Positions 49,780-58,825 of a DNA stretch of 64,000 bases are shown here, piece by piece. The translations under genes were made by a program, and so were the position numbers. Every line of letters starts with the position of its first letter. Position 1 is the stretch's first letter. The DNA comes from Flavobacteriales bacterium UBA2306 (GTDB lineage Bacteria > Bacteroidota > Bacteroidia > Flavobacteriales > Weeksellaceae), in assembly GCA_002345565.1 (NCBI GenBank), contig DDVS01000004.1, forward strand, positions 493,709 through 557,708, given 5' to 3'. The notes under the pieces were generated by a model. The model was not told where the DNA came from, made no database searches, and was given only the letters and a program-made list of their open reading frames with translations.

Positions 49780-50937
49780 ATGAAAATGAAAATAGGAATA
49801 GTCGGTAGCGGCGCAATGGGAAGCGGAATTGCGCAGGTTTTGGCAACAGCAGGAAACAAGGTTTTGTTGTATGACAACAATCCGCTTGCTGTAGAAAAAG
49901 CGGGACAAAATCTCGAAGCTCAATTCCAGAAATTAGCAGAAAAAAAGCTGACTTATGAAGAAGCGGAAACCTATTTCGTTAATATCCGATTGAGCGATAA
50001 ATTATCGGAATTAAAAACTTCCGAATTAATCATCGAAGCGATTGTTGAAGATTTGGAAATCAAAAAAGAATTGTTTCAAAAATTAGAAAGCTTAGTTTCT
50101 GAAGATTGTATTCTGGCAACTAATACTTCATCTTTATCTATTGCGTCGATTGCATCGGCTTGTCAAAAACCGAATCGTGTGATTGGGATCCATTTTTTCA
50201 ATCCTGCACCTTTGATGGCTTTGGTTGAGATTATTCCAGCCGTTCAGACAGATAAAGATTTAATTTTGAAAACGAAAACCTTAGTAGAAAGCTGGAAAAA
50301 GCTTCCCGTTATTGCAAAAGATACACCTGGATTTATTGTAAATCGTGTAGCAAGACCTTTTTACGGAGAAGCAATCAGAATTTTGGAAGAAGGAGTTGCG
50401 GACTGTGCAACTATTGATTTTGCAATGACAAGTTTAGGAGGATTCAGAATGGGACCGTTTCAATTGATGGATTTCATTGGTCACGATGTCAATTATAGAG
50501 TGACGGAAAGTGTCTTCAAAGAATTTTTCTACGACCCGAAATTTAAACCGTCTTTCACACAAAAAAGATTACTCGAAGCAGGATTTTTTGGAAAGAAATC
50601 TGGAAGAGGATTTTATGATTATTCTCCAAATGCTGAACAATCAAAACCGAATGAAAATCCGGAATTATTAGAATCAATATTCAAAAGAATCTTGGTAATG
50701 TTGATGAACGAAGCTGCAGACGCTTATTTCTTAGACATCGCATCAGCAGAAGACATCGATTTGGCAATGAAAAAAGGCGTGAATTATCCAAAAGGATTAC
50801 TAAAATGGGCAGATGAATTTGGTTTAGCAAATCTTGAAAAAGAATTAGATCAGCTTTATAACTACTATCACGAAGACCGCTACAGATGCAGTCCAGTCAT
50901 TAGAAACTTAGTAAAACAGAATAAAACTTTTTATTAA
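49780..50937 (+). CDS. paaH: 3-hydroxyacyl-CoA dehydrogenase (3-hydroxyadipyl-CoA dehydrogenase)
   Basis: 385 residues. The NAD fold has VGSGAMGSGIAQVLA (8-22); the catalytic region includes NTSSLSIASIASAC and GIHFFNPAPLMALVEII (His), DTPGFIVNRVARPF and LMDFIGHDVNY. A shortened second dimerisation domain follows. In this locus it would oxidise 3-hydroxyadipyl-CoA. It is between paaD and the thiolase. Confidence 0.92.
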   Translation: MKMKIGIVGSGAMGSGIAQVLATAGNKVLLYDNNPLAVEKAGQNLEAQFQKLAEKKLTYEEAETYFVNIRLSDKLSELKTSELIIEAIVEDLEIKKELFQKLESLVSEDCILATNTSSLSIASIASACQKPNRVIGIHFFNPAPLMALVEIIPAVQTDKDLILKTKTLVESWKKLPVIAKDTPGFIVNRVARPFYGEAIRILEEGVADCATIDFAMTSLGGFRMGPFQLMDFIGHDVNYRVTESVFKEFFYDPKFKPSFTQKRLLEAGFFGKKSGRGFYDYSPNAEQSKPNENPELLESIFKRILVMLMNEAADAYFLDIASAEDIDLAMKKGVNYPKGLLKWADEFGLANLEKELDQLYNYYHEDRYRCSPVIRNLVKQNKTFY

Positions 50938-50948
50938 TAAAACTTTGA

Positions 50949-51050
50949 ACCACATAGACACGTAGTTTTCATAAAGTTTAAATAGTTCACGCAAACTATT
51001 TCTTCTTTAGCTTTTAAAATTTCATTCTTAATTCTATGTGCCTATGTGGT
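50949..51050 (+). repeat. 102-bp palindromic element, copy 1
   Basis: Arms ACCACATAGACACGTAG (50949-50965)/CTATGTGCCTATGTGGT (51034-51050) match at 15 of 17. A perfect inner stem AAATAGTT (50980-50987)/AACTATTT (50994-51001) lies within. Copy 2 is at 58826-58927 and is also 102 bp. Confidence 0.82.
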
Positions 51051-51079
51051 CAATTAAAATTAATAATAGGAATCATTTA

Positions 51080-51097
51080 TCGATTATCATTAATCAA
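51080..51097 (+). repeat. Dispersed 18-nt repeat TCGATTATCATTAATCAA
   Basis: Identical to 35464-35481, where it overlaps the stop codon of the Omp85-like gene. Here it lies 9 nt before the thiolase ATG. Confidence 0.7.
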
Positions 51098-51106
51098 TCA
51101 TAAAAA

Positions 51107-52312
51107 ATGAAGAACGTATATATAATAGACGGAGTAAGAACGCCAATCGGGAAGTTGAAAGGAAGTTTATCTTCTGTTCGTCCCGATGATATGGCGGCTT
51201 TTGTCATCAAAAAACTATTGGAGAGAAATCCAAACATAGACCAAAGCAGAATCTATGATGTTGTTTTAGGTTGTGCTAATCAAGCAGGCGAGGACAACCG
51301 AAATATCGCAAGAATGTCGGCTTTGTTATCAGGTTTGGATTATCACGTTCCCGGCGAAACGGTGAATAGACTTTGCGCTTCTGGTTTGTCGGCAGCGATT
51401 AATGCAGCAAGAGCGATTCAGGTTTGCGATGCTGATTTGATGATTTCCGGTGGTGTTGAAAATATGACGCGTGGACCATTAGTGATTTCAAAATCCGAAA
51501 ATCCTTTTGGTGGTGATGCGAAAATCTATGACACCACTTTCGGCTGGCGTTTCATCAATCCTAAAATGAAAGAAATGTACGGCGTTGATGCAATGGGCGA
51601 AACAGCAGAAAACTTGGCGGAACGAGATAACATTTCCCGTGAAGACCAGGATTTGTTTGCTTTCAATTCTCAACAAAAAGCAAAAGCGGCTCAGGAAAAC
51701 GGAAGATTATCTCAGGAAATTGTTGCGGTAAATATTCCACAAAGAAAAGGTGAAGATTTGATTTTTGACAAAGATGAATTTCCTAAAAACGATACAACTC
51801 TTGAAGGTTTATCAAAACTAAGAACAGCTTTCAAAAAAGATGGAACAGTCACAGCAGGAAATGCTTCCGGATTGAATGATGGTGCAGCGGTCAATTTATT
51901 AGCATCAGAAAATGCGGTTAAAGAATTTGGATTAACACCAAAAGCTAGAATTGTTTCAAGTGCTGTTGTCGGTGTTGAACCAAAGTTTATGGGAATTGGT
52001 CCTGTAAAAGCCGCTGAATTGGCATTGAAAAAAGCTGGTTTGTCATTTAATGATATAGATATTATTGAATTGAATGAGGCTTTTGCAGCTCAAAGTTTAG
52101 CTTGCATCAGAGCTTGGGGATTGGATGACAACGATTCGATAATCAATCCAAATGGCGGTGCAATTGCGCTTGGTCATCCACTCGGAATGAGCGGCGCAAG
52201 AATTCTGAATTCCGCAATGTATGAACTTCAGAATCAAAATAAAAAATATGCGCTGGCAACAATGTGTGTAGGATTAGGACAAGGTTTTGCAGTGATTATT
52301 GAGAAAGTTTAA
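51107..52312 (+). CDS. paaJ: Acetyl-CoA acyltransferase (3-oxoadipyl-CoA thiolase)
   Basis: 401 residues, a type II thiolase. Catalytic Cys in NRLCASGLSAAINAARA (about 90), NEAFAAQ, GGAIALGHPLGMSGAR (His) and the last Cys in TMCVGLGQG. It splits 3-oxoadipyl-CoA to succinyl-CoA and acetyl-CoA in the phenylacetate pathway, and may also act in ring cleavage as PcaF. It is followed by a gap with direct and inverted AATAGA/TCTATT repeats. Confidence 0.9.
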   Translation: MKNVYIIDGVRTPIGKLKGSLSSVRPDDMAAFVIKKLLERNPNIDQSRIYDVVLGCANQAGEDNRNIARMSALLSGLDYHVPGETVNRLCASGLSAAINAARAIQVCDADLMISGGVENMTRGPLVISKSENPFGGDAKIYDTTFGWRFINPKMKEMYGVDAMGETAENLAERDNISREDQDLFAFNSQQKAKAAQENGRLSQEIVAVNIPQRKGEDLIFDKDEFPKNDTTLEGLSKLRTAFKKDGTVTAGNASGLNDGAAVNLLASENAVKEFGLTPKARIVSSAVVGVEPKFMGIGPVKAAELALKKAGLSFNDIDIIELNEAFAAQSLACIRAWGLDDNDSIINPNGGAIALGHPLGMSGARILNSAMYELQNQNKKYALATMCVGLGQGFAVIIEKV

Positions 52313-52395
52313 TCAGACTAATAGATAATAGACTAATAGAAAATAGACATTTTAAAATCAATCATCTATCCGTCTATTATCTCTAAGTCTAAAAA
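52313..52395 (+). repeat. Short direct and inverted repeats (ACTAATAGA / TCTATTATCTC)
   Basis: Two direct units of AGACTAATAGA at the left are matched by CCGTCTATTATCTCTAAGTCT at the right. A related tract lies at 47762-47800 (CCTCTAATCTATCCGTCTCT). Confidence 0.6.
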
Positions 52396-52403
52396 ATAAA
52401 ATT

Positions 52404-54449
52404 ATGCAACTAGAAAATTACGCGCTCGGTAGATGGATAAAAGGTGAAGGAGAAGGTCAAGCTTTATATAATTCTATCAATGGAGAATTGGTAGCAACGG
52501 CAACTTCCAAAGGTTTGGATTTTGGCGAAATGATGGATTATGCCAGAAAAGTAGGTGGTCCAGCTCTTAGAAAACTGACTTTCCAAGAAAGAGGATTGAT
52601 GTTGAAGAAACTTGCTTTTCATCTGATGGAAAAGAAAGATATTTTCTACAAAGTAAGTTGGGCAACTGGTGCTACCACAGCAGATTCTTGGGTGGATATC
52701 GAAGGCGGAATCGGAAATCTGTTTTCTAATGCATCTTTGAGAAGACAATTTCCGGACTTACCTTACTATATAGATGGTGATTCAGTCAAACTTTCGAAAG
52801 AAGGAACTTTTATCGGTCATCACATCTGTACACCGAAACGAGGTGTTGCAATTCATATCAATGCGTTTAATTTTCCGGTTTGGGGAATGTTGGAGAAAAT
52901 TGCGGTCAATCTTTTGGCTGGTGTTCCGGCAATTGTGAAACCTGCAACAGCGACAAGTTTCCTGACCGAAGTTGTAGTTAAAGAAATCATAGCTTCTCAA
53001 ATTTTACCTGAAGGAAGTCTGCAATTGATTTGTGGTTCAGCTAACGGAATTTTGGATAATGTAACAATGGAAGATGTTGTGACATTTACAGGTTCGGCTT
53101 CTACAGGAAAAATGCTGAAAGCACATCCAAAAATTGTTGAAGAATCTGTGTCTTTTAATCTGGAAGCAGATTCTTTGAATGCAATGGTTTTAGGCGAAGA
53201 TGCAAAACCCGGAACAGCGGAATTTGATTTGTTCATCAAAGAAGCAACGCGTGAAATGACGACCAAAGCTGGGCAAAAATGTACAGCAGTCAGACGATTG
53301 TTGGTTCCTACAAATTTAGTTGAGGATGTTCAGATTGCACTTGGACAAAGACTTTCCGGAGTTGTAATAGGTGACCCGAATGTCGAAGGCGTTAGAATGG
53401 GTGCTTTAGCCAATAAAGACCAGGTGAAAGAAGTTTCTGAGAAAGTTCAGGAATTGTCGAAAACTCAGAAAATTGTCTTCGGAAATCTTGATAATTTTGA
53501 AGTGAAAGGTGCAGACAAAAACAAAGGCGCATTCATTTCTCCGATTTTATTCCTTAATTCAGACCCGTTTAAATATACAGATTGTCATAACATCGAAGCT
53601 TTTGGACCTGTGAGTACAATTATTCCTTATAATAATTTGGACGAAGCGATTGAATTGTCAAGAATGGGAAAAGGTTCACTTTGTTGTTCTGTTGTGACGG
53701 CTGATGACGATTTTGCAAGAGATTTTGTTATCGGAGCCGCATCAATGCACGGAAGGATTTTGATTCTCAATTCCGATTGCGCCAAAGAAAGTACAGGTCA
53801 CGGTTCGCCATTGCCAATGCTGATTCACGGAGGTCCCGGAAGAGCTGGCGGTGGAGAAGAAATGGGCGGAAAACGCGGCGTTCTTCATTATATGCAAAGA
53901 ACTGCAATCCAAGGTTCGCCAACGACTTTGACACATATTACTCAGCAATATCAATACGGCGGAAAACAATGGGAAGATAACATTCATCCATTCAGAAAGC
54001 ATTTTGAAGAATTAAAAATCGGCGAAACTTACATCACGGCAAAACATACGGTTACAGAGTCAGATATTACTAACTTTGCGAATGTTTCTGGCGATAATTT
54101 CTATGCGCATATGGATGCAACGTCTTTGGAAGGAACAATTTTCGAAGGACGAGTTGCTCACGGGTATTTCATTCTGAGTAAAGCTGCAGGTTTGTTTGTT
54201 GATGCAAGAAAAGGTCCTGTTTTACTGAATTACGGCTTGGATGAATGTCGATTTGTAAAACCCGTTTATCCCGGAATGACAATTGGTGTGAAGTTTACCT
54301 GCAAAGAAAAAATCAATCAGGAAAAACGCGACGAAGAAGATATTGCAAAAGGAATTGTGCGTTGGTTAGTTGACGTTTATGACGAAACCGGAGAAACAGT
54401 TGCGATTGCTACAATTCTTACAATGGTCAAAAAACTTAATCAAGAATAA
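52404..54449 (+). CDS. paaZ: PaaZ, bifunctional oxepin-CoA hydrolase/aldehyde dehydrogenase
   Basis: 681 residues. The N-terminal ALDH domain (about 1-520) has catalytic Cys in TTKAGQKCTAVRRLLVP and Glu in FNLEADSLNAMVLG, with NAFNFPVWGMLEKIAV before. The C-terminal MaoC hot-dog hydratase has NVSGDNFYAHMDATSLEGTI and GRVAHGYFILS. It opens the oxepin ring and oxidises the resulting aldehyde. The length matches E. coli PaaZ (681). Confidence 0.95.
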   Translation: MQLENYALGRWIKGEGEGQALYNSINGELVATATSKGLDFGEMMDYARKVGGPALRKLTFQERGLMLKKLAFHLMEKKDIFYKVSWATGATTADSWVDIEGGIGNLFSNASLRRQFPDLPYYIDGDSVKLSKEGTFIGHHICTPKRGVAIHINAFNFPVWGMLEKIAVNLLAGVPAIVKPATATSFLTEVVVKEIIASQILPEGSLQLICGSANGILDNVTMEDVVTFTGSASTGKMLKAHPKIVEESVSFNLEADSLNAMVLGEDAKPGTAEFDLFIKEATREMTTKAGQKCTAVRRLLVPTNLVEDVQIALGQRLSGVVIGDPNVEGVRMGALANKDQVKEVSEKVQELSKTQKIVFGNLDNFEVKGADKNKGAFISPILFLNSDPFKYTDCHNIEAFGPVSTIIPYNNLDEAIELSRMGKGSLCCSVVTADDDFARDFVIGAASMHGRILILNSDCAKESTGHGSPLPMLIHGGPGRAGGGEEMGGKRGVLHYMQRTAIQGSPTTLTHITQQYQYGGKQWEDNIHPFRKHFEELKIGETYITAKHTVTESDITNFANVSGDNFYAHMDATSLEGTIFEGRVAHGYFILSKAAGLFVDARKGPVLLNYGLDECRFVKPVYPGMTIGVKFTCKEKINQEKRDEEDIAKGIVRWLVDVYDETGETVAIATILTMVKKLNQE

Positions 54450-54538
54450 ACTTAAGAAACAAGAGAAAAGAATAAAGATAAAAGATTGCGATTCAATATT
54501 TTAAATCTTTTAACAATTCAATTATTTAATATTAATTA

Positions 54539-55294
54539 ATGGAAGCTTACGTAAAATCAAACATAGAAAACGGAATCGGAACCATCGAGTTTTTTCATCC
54601 TCAAAGTAATTCAATGCCGAGTTCTCAACTTAGAAATCTTGTTGAAGAGATTAATAATCTTAGTAAAAATGATGAGGTCAAAGTCATTAATCTAAAAAGT
54701 GGAGGAGACAAAGCATTTTGTGCAGGCGCATCTTTTGACGAATTGATTTCAATCAAAGATTTTGAAACTGGAAAAACATTCTTTTCCGGTTTTGCGAATG
54801 TCATTAATGCAATGAGAAAATCTCCAAAACTAATTATCGCCAGAATCCACGGAAAAGCTGTTGGTGGCGGTGTTGGAATTGCTTGCGCTGCGGATTATAC
54901 TTTTGCAACGGAAAATGCTTCTGTAAAACTAAGTGAATTGGCGGTCGGGATTGGTCCTTTCGTGATAGGACCTGTTGTAGAAAAGAAAATTGGAACGTCA
55001 TCTTTTGCACAATTAGCAATTAATGCAACCGAATTTTACTCTGCAGAATGGGCGCAGGAAAAAAATCTGTACCAAGATGTTTATGAAACACCCGAAGAAA
55101 TGGATGCAGAAATTAATATCCTTGCTGAAAAATTAGCCAAATCAAATCCGGAAGCAATGTCTCAACTGAAAGAAATTTTCTGGAAAGGAACAGATCATTG
55201 GGATGACTTATTAGCAGAACGAGCCGGAATTAGTGGAAGTCTGGTTCTGTCTGATTTTACTGTGAATGCGATTAATCAATTTAAGAATAAATAA
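54539..55294 (+). CDS. Enoyl-CoA hydratase/isomerase (PaaF/PaaG-like)
   Basis: 251 residues, crotonase fold. The oxyanion-hole regions are AFCAGASFDELIS and GKAVGGGVGIACAADYTFAT; SELAVGIGPFVIGPVVEKKI follows. It is the only hydratase in the locus, so it might be PaaF (hydratase) or PaaG (isomerase); the two cannot be told apart here. Last gene of the plus-strand block; a weak hairpin at 55297-55322 follows. Confidence 0.85.
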   Translation: MEAYVKSNIENGIGTIEFFHPQSNSMPSSQLRNLVEEINNLSKNDEVKVINLKSGGDKAFCAGASFDELISIKDFETGKTFFSGFANVINAMRKSPKLIIARIHGKAVGGGVGIACAADYTFATENASVKLSELAVGIGPFVIGPVVEKKIGTSSFAQLAINATEFYSAEWAQEKNLYQDVYETPEEMDAEINILAEKLAKSNPEAMSQLKEIFWKGTDHWDDLLAERAGISGSLVLSDFTVNAINQFKNK

Positions 55295-55608
55295 AAATCG
55301 CCCTTCTCAACGGAAAGGCGATCTGATTCTCATGGAGACTAATCTATCTATCTAAAATTCCCCAAGAGTTTTCATCATAACGTGTGTTTTTAGGATCTCT
55401 TTTACAACTAACTCTTAATTTCTATGGTGTATTGTTTGATTTTGATATGACAAAAATAAGCTGCATTCGAGAGATAATTTTCAGTAGAAATTACCAATTT
55501 TAAGATTGCGTATTTTTACTGAATCTGTCCATATAACATAAAAAAACCTCGTCCATTATTAACGAGGTTTTTGGTTCTTTCAAAAAAAGAAATTTCAAAA
55601 TAGAAGGC
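55295..55608. other. 314-nt gap with two hairpins
   Basis: It holds a weak ATCGCC/GGCGAT hairpin (55297-55322) and the strong terminator at 55542-55572. The middle (55325-55540) contains no ORF, promoter consensus or repeat that I can support. Confidence 0.6.
55542..55572. terminator. Bidirectional terminator
   Basis: AAAAACCTCGT (55542-55552)/ACGAGGTTTTT (55562-55572), a perfect 11-bp stem with a 9-nt loop, between converging gene blocks. Confidence 0.88.
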
Positions 55609-55926
55609 TTAGAGATTGATTTTTTTTGCAATCACCTTAAATGTATTCTCCTTGATTTTAACAATTTCCAGAAATCCCGGGCTTTTGCCAAAACAGATAT
55701 AGGGTTTTGCCGCGAATGTGCCTCTAGGTGTTCTCACCATTACAGAAACTTCTATGAGAGGGAAAATTCCCTTTTTTTGCAGTTGCCATCTGGAGTTTGG
55801 CTTTACAAAAAAATAATTGCTGGCACAAAAAATCGTCAGGTAAGAAATTTCGCCAGTGATGCTGTAATTCGTGGAGTTGATGATTTCTATCGGAGAAGGC
55901 ATAACGTGATTGATTTTCTTCTCCAA
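55609..55926 (-). CDS. Hypothetical small protein
   Basis: 105 residues with no signal peptide or membrane helix. It appears all-beta, with Cys33 and a late RGTFAAKPYICFGKSPGFLE. I do not recognise the family. It lies 57 nt downstream of the response regulator on the same strand and could be the last gene of that operon. Confidence 0.55.
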   Translation of the reverse strand: MEKKINHVMPSPIEIINSTNYSITGEISYLTIFCASNYFFVKPNSRWQLQKKGIFPLIEVSVMVRTPRGTFAAKPYICFGKSPGFLEIVKIKENTFKVIAKKINL

Positions 55927-55983
55927 AGTAATGATTAAAATGTATAATAGGATACGGTAAAAATACGTAATTTAATGATAATT

Positions 55984-56667
55984 TTAAAGCTGAAGCGGTA
56001 GTTTACAAATATTATTAATCACCGCATAGATTACCAAACCTACCGTATTTTTGACGGCAATTTTCTCGAAAATCCTTTGTTTATGACTTTCTACAGTTCT
56101 GGGGCTTATGAATAAAATATCGGCGATCTCGTGGGTCGTTTTCTCTTCACAGATAAGTTTTATAACAGCTATTTCTCTTTCAGAAAGAGTTTCTTCGTTA
56201 TCGAACAAAGATTTTTTTCTGGAAGGCGTGTTCATATAAGTTAGCAGCATCTCGTGGTCTTCTTTGGTGAAGAACATTCCGTTTTTATGAACAGCTTCTA
56301 TGGCTTCTATAAAAGTGGCTTTGCTGGAGTTTTTTGGGAGAAAAGCAGAGACACCCAATTTTATCATATAACCCAAAACACTACTTTTATAATGAGAAGA
56401 GAGAATAATCAACTTAAGTTCCGGATATTTCTTTTTCAGAATCTCGACTAGTTGAAAACCATCCATTGGTTCCATCTGTACATCTGTCATTAGAATATCT
56501 GGAAAATTGTCAGCTTCTAAGTTCTCCAAATATTCCAGAATCTCGTTGCCAGAAGTTGCAGAATAATCTACTGAAATATTGGTTTGGGCAGAAAGTAACA
56601 TTTTGAGACCTTCCAAAATTAGTTGTTCATCATCTACCAAAACGAGTTTGATGGTTTCATACTTCAT
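55984..56667 (-). CDS. NarL/FixJ-family response regulator
   Basis: 227 residues. Receiver domain with acidic pocket Asp12/Asp13, phospho-acceptor Asp62 (ILMTDVQMEPMDGF) and Lys112; LuxR-type HTH at about 160-220 (LSEREIAVIKLICEEKTTHE, IADILFISPRTVESHKQRIF). It starts 2 nt after the kinase stop, so it is coupled to it. Target genes unknown. Confidence 0.93.
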   Translation of the reverse strand: MKYETIKLVLVDDEQLILEGLKMLLSAQTNISVDYSATSGNEILEYLENLEADNFPDILMTDVQMEPMDGFQLVEILKKKYPELKLIILSSHYKSSVLGYMIKLGVSAFLPKNSSKATFIEAIEAVHKNGMFFTKEDHEMLLTYMNTPSRKKSLFDNEETLSEREIAVIKLICEEKTTHEIADILFISPRTVESHKQRIFEKIAVKNTVGLVIYAVINNICKLPLQL

Positions 56668-56669
56668 AA

Positions 56670-57398
56670 TTAATTTGGGATATTAATGATTAATCGACTT
56701 TGTTTTCCAATTTGGTTTTTCCATTTGTAAAGACCTTTCATAGAGACAATTCTGGATTCTATATTTTTGAGACCCATTCCTTTTTTTGCTTTTTCATAGT
56801 CAAAACTTTCGCCATTGTCTGTGATAATCATTGTCAGATATTTCTGATGATTTCTGATGTAAACAACCACTTCATTCGCTGTAGAATGTTTGATCACATT
56901 CGTCGTGAATTCCTGAATCACTCTGTAAATTTGAACTTCTGTGAAAATATCTTTTTTCTGATATCTAGGATCGAGGTCAAGAATCAATTCTATATTTTGA
57001 GAAAGATTGGTCACCAATTCTTGCAGATACAAAACCAATCCCAATTTTTCCAAATTCACAGGATAAAGAGAATGCGAAATGTTTCTTGTAGAATCTATCA
57101 GTTCTGTAATCTGTGTTGTAATGACTTTTTTAGAAGCTTCTTGGTTTTCCGGTTCCAGATTATTGAGCCAAAGCGAAAGAATATTAAGTCGGTTTCCAAT
57201 ATCATCGTGTACAGAAATGGCAATTCTCTTTCGCTCGTCTTCTTGTCCTTTGATGTTTTCAATGGATAATTCTTTCTGATGCTCCATTTCGGCTTGAAAC
57301 TGAAGATCTTTTTCCTGAATGATTCTTTGGATAAAAGTTCTGTAAGCTATTAATATAAAAGAGATTATGATAATCAAAACGAGAATCAGTATAACCAA
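56670..57398 (-). CDS. Sensor histidine kinase (HisKA_3 type), short
   Basis: 242 residues. One N-terminal membrane helix (about 1-22), a helical linker, then DHp HisKA_3 with phospho-acceptor His64 (ERKRIAISVHDDIGNRLNIL) and an HATPase domain with N-box FTTNVIKHS and G-box GMGLKNIESR. It has no extracytoplasmic sensor domain of its own. The multi-TM protein encoded 17 nt upstream is a likely partner. Pairs with the regulator at 55984. Confidence 0.92.
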   Translation of the reverse strand: MVILILVLIIIISFILIAYRTFIQRIIQEKDLQFQAEMEHQKELSIENIKGQEDERKRIAISVHDDIGNRLNILSLWLNNLEPENQEASKKVITTQITELIDSTRNISHSLYPVNLEKLGLVLYLQELVTNLSQNIELILDLDPRYQKKDIFTEVQIYRVIQEFTTNVIKHSTANEVVVYIRNHQKYLTMIITDNGESFDYEKAKKGMGLKNIESRIVSMKGLYKWKNQIGKQSRLIINIPN

Positions 57399-57415
57399 AA
57401 AGATGATATTGAGTT

Positions 57416-58042
57416 TTATTTCTTGAATGACAAAAATGTTTTAATGAATAAACTGTAAATTATGCAAACCATTAAATTATTAATTATCCAAAAAACATTA
57501 AAGTAATTTATAGGGAACTCTAAAAGTTGGTGCTGAAAAATAAAAATAAAAATACTTACAGCAAAATACAAGAAATACATTTTGTCAATAAGCTGGAAAG
57601 TATTTTTATTTTTAATGTGTTTAATGTCTCCGATTAAAGAATACCCTATCAAACAAATTAATAAGATGTTAGAAATGGTTTTAGAATAATCATTATTATA
57701 GTGGTAATTAGAAAAAATAGTATCTGCGAATAAAAAGTATAAACCTATACAAGTAGAGATTAAAATAAGATACTTATTTAAGTTCATTTTTTTTATGAAG
57801 AGTGTTGTGATTATTAAAAACTCTCCAGCTATATATATTTTGTATAGGAATGAAGTATTTTCAAAATTCAAAAATTCGGTTAAAATATAATTACTTGATT
57901 CTATAAATAAGAGAAATAATATATAATGGATATACCATTTCTCAATTTTTGATACTATTTTATACTTTAAAATTGAAAAAATAACCGCAAATAAGAGCAA
58001 GATATATGTTAATATTAAAGTCCAATAATAAAGATTATTCAT
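57416..58042 (-). CDS. Multi-TM protein, likely sensor partner of the kinase
   Basis: 208 residues with about six or seven membrane helices (YYWTLILTYILLLFAVIFSI; YIHYILFLLFIESSNYIL; FLIITTLFI; YLILISTCIGLYFLF; and others). No family recognised; the layout is like 7TM receptor modules that are fused to kinases elsewhere. It lies directly upstream of the short kinase and 3 nt after the broken gene at 58046. It is very AT-rich. Role as sensor is inferred from context. Confidence 0.65.
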   Translation of the reverse strand: MNNLYYWTLILTYILLLFAVIFSILKYKIVSKIEKWYIHYILFLLFIESSNYILTEFLNFENTSFLYKIYIAGEFLIITTLFIKKMNLNKYLILISTCIGLYFLFADTIFSNYHYNNDYSKTISNILLICLIGYSLIGDIKHIKNKNTFQLIDKMYFLYFAVSIFIFIFQHQLLEFPINYFNVFWIINNLMVCIIYSLFIKTFLSFKK

Positions 58043-58045
58043 TTT

Positions 58046-58724
58046 TTAACCTGATATTGTAATGCTATGTGGTGGGCAAGGCTTTGACCAATCATAAGTA
58101 TTCGAAGGATCAGGCTGTATTGCGTAAACTGCGCCTAGAGCTCCAACTTTATCTCCTGTTGTATTACTGACGAAAATCAAAGTAAAGATCTGCTTTTGGG
58201 ATGTAGAAACTTTGGAAAAGTCTTTGTCCTTTGAACTCCAGAGATTTACGTTGCAAATAATCCATTGCATTTTCTTTCCAAGATTCTATTTCGTCTATAG
58301 CTTTTAGTTGTCCTGTAATCGGCTCATTCATAACAGGGAAATCCAAGTCAGAATCTTCTTTGCCTTTACTCAGGTCTTTTGTCAAAGTATAAGTACTGGT
58401 TACAGTATAAGTTTTGGTCTGCTTTAGGGTCAAATCGCTTTTAAGAAATTGTAGTGTAGTGAACTGATAATTTTCTAAAGTTTTGACATCGCCAGCGCTG
58501 GTTCTAGGTGTAAGAATCAAGACCAATTTATTTTCCCAAACACCGATGTCTGCACGGAAATAAGTTTCTGCTTCGTTCTCTTTATCAAACCACTCGATCT
58601 GTTCGCGAGACAAGATGAAAACCTGTTCTGGAGATATAATTTTTTGGATTTCAGAATAATTGGATCTGATTGCTGCCCAATTTTTTACGGCAGAGGTGTA
58701 ATTCTCGTAAATAAATATTGACAT
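58046..58724 (-). pseudogene. Unknown gene split by a frameshift
   Basis: The first frame (58724-58164) encodes 186 residues ending LYFDFRQ. A second frame continues to 58046 with a protein-like end (VSNTTGDKVGALGAVYAIQP, then TYDWSKPCPPHSITISG). Removing one base near 58172-58176 joins them as LYFDF-VSNTTGDK, giving about 225 residues. No signal peptide; family not recognised. It is the first gene of the kinase operon. Alternatives are a sequencing error or programmed frameshifting. Confidence 0.6.
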
Positions 58725-58825
58725 TGATTTTCATTTTTTAGTTTGGGATAAAAATAAAGAAACTAATTTGTAATAGCAATACTGATAAGTGTTTATTAAT
58801 GTAAAACTGATAAAATTGTTTTATG

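Noticed and set aside
55297..55322. Hairpin ATCGCC/GGCGAT as a terminator of the paa block
   Set aside because: No T run follows, so it is only mentioned as a weak hairpin.
58046..58270. Independent 74-residue gene
   Set aside because: Its first 30 codons are a shadow of the upstream frame; only the end looks protein-like, which fits a frameshifted continuation.
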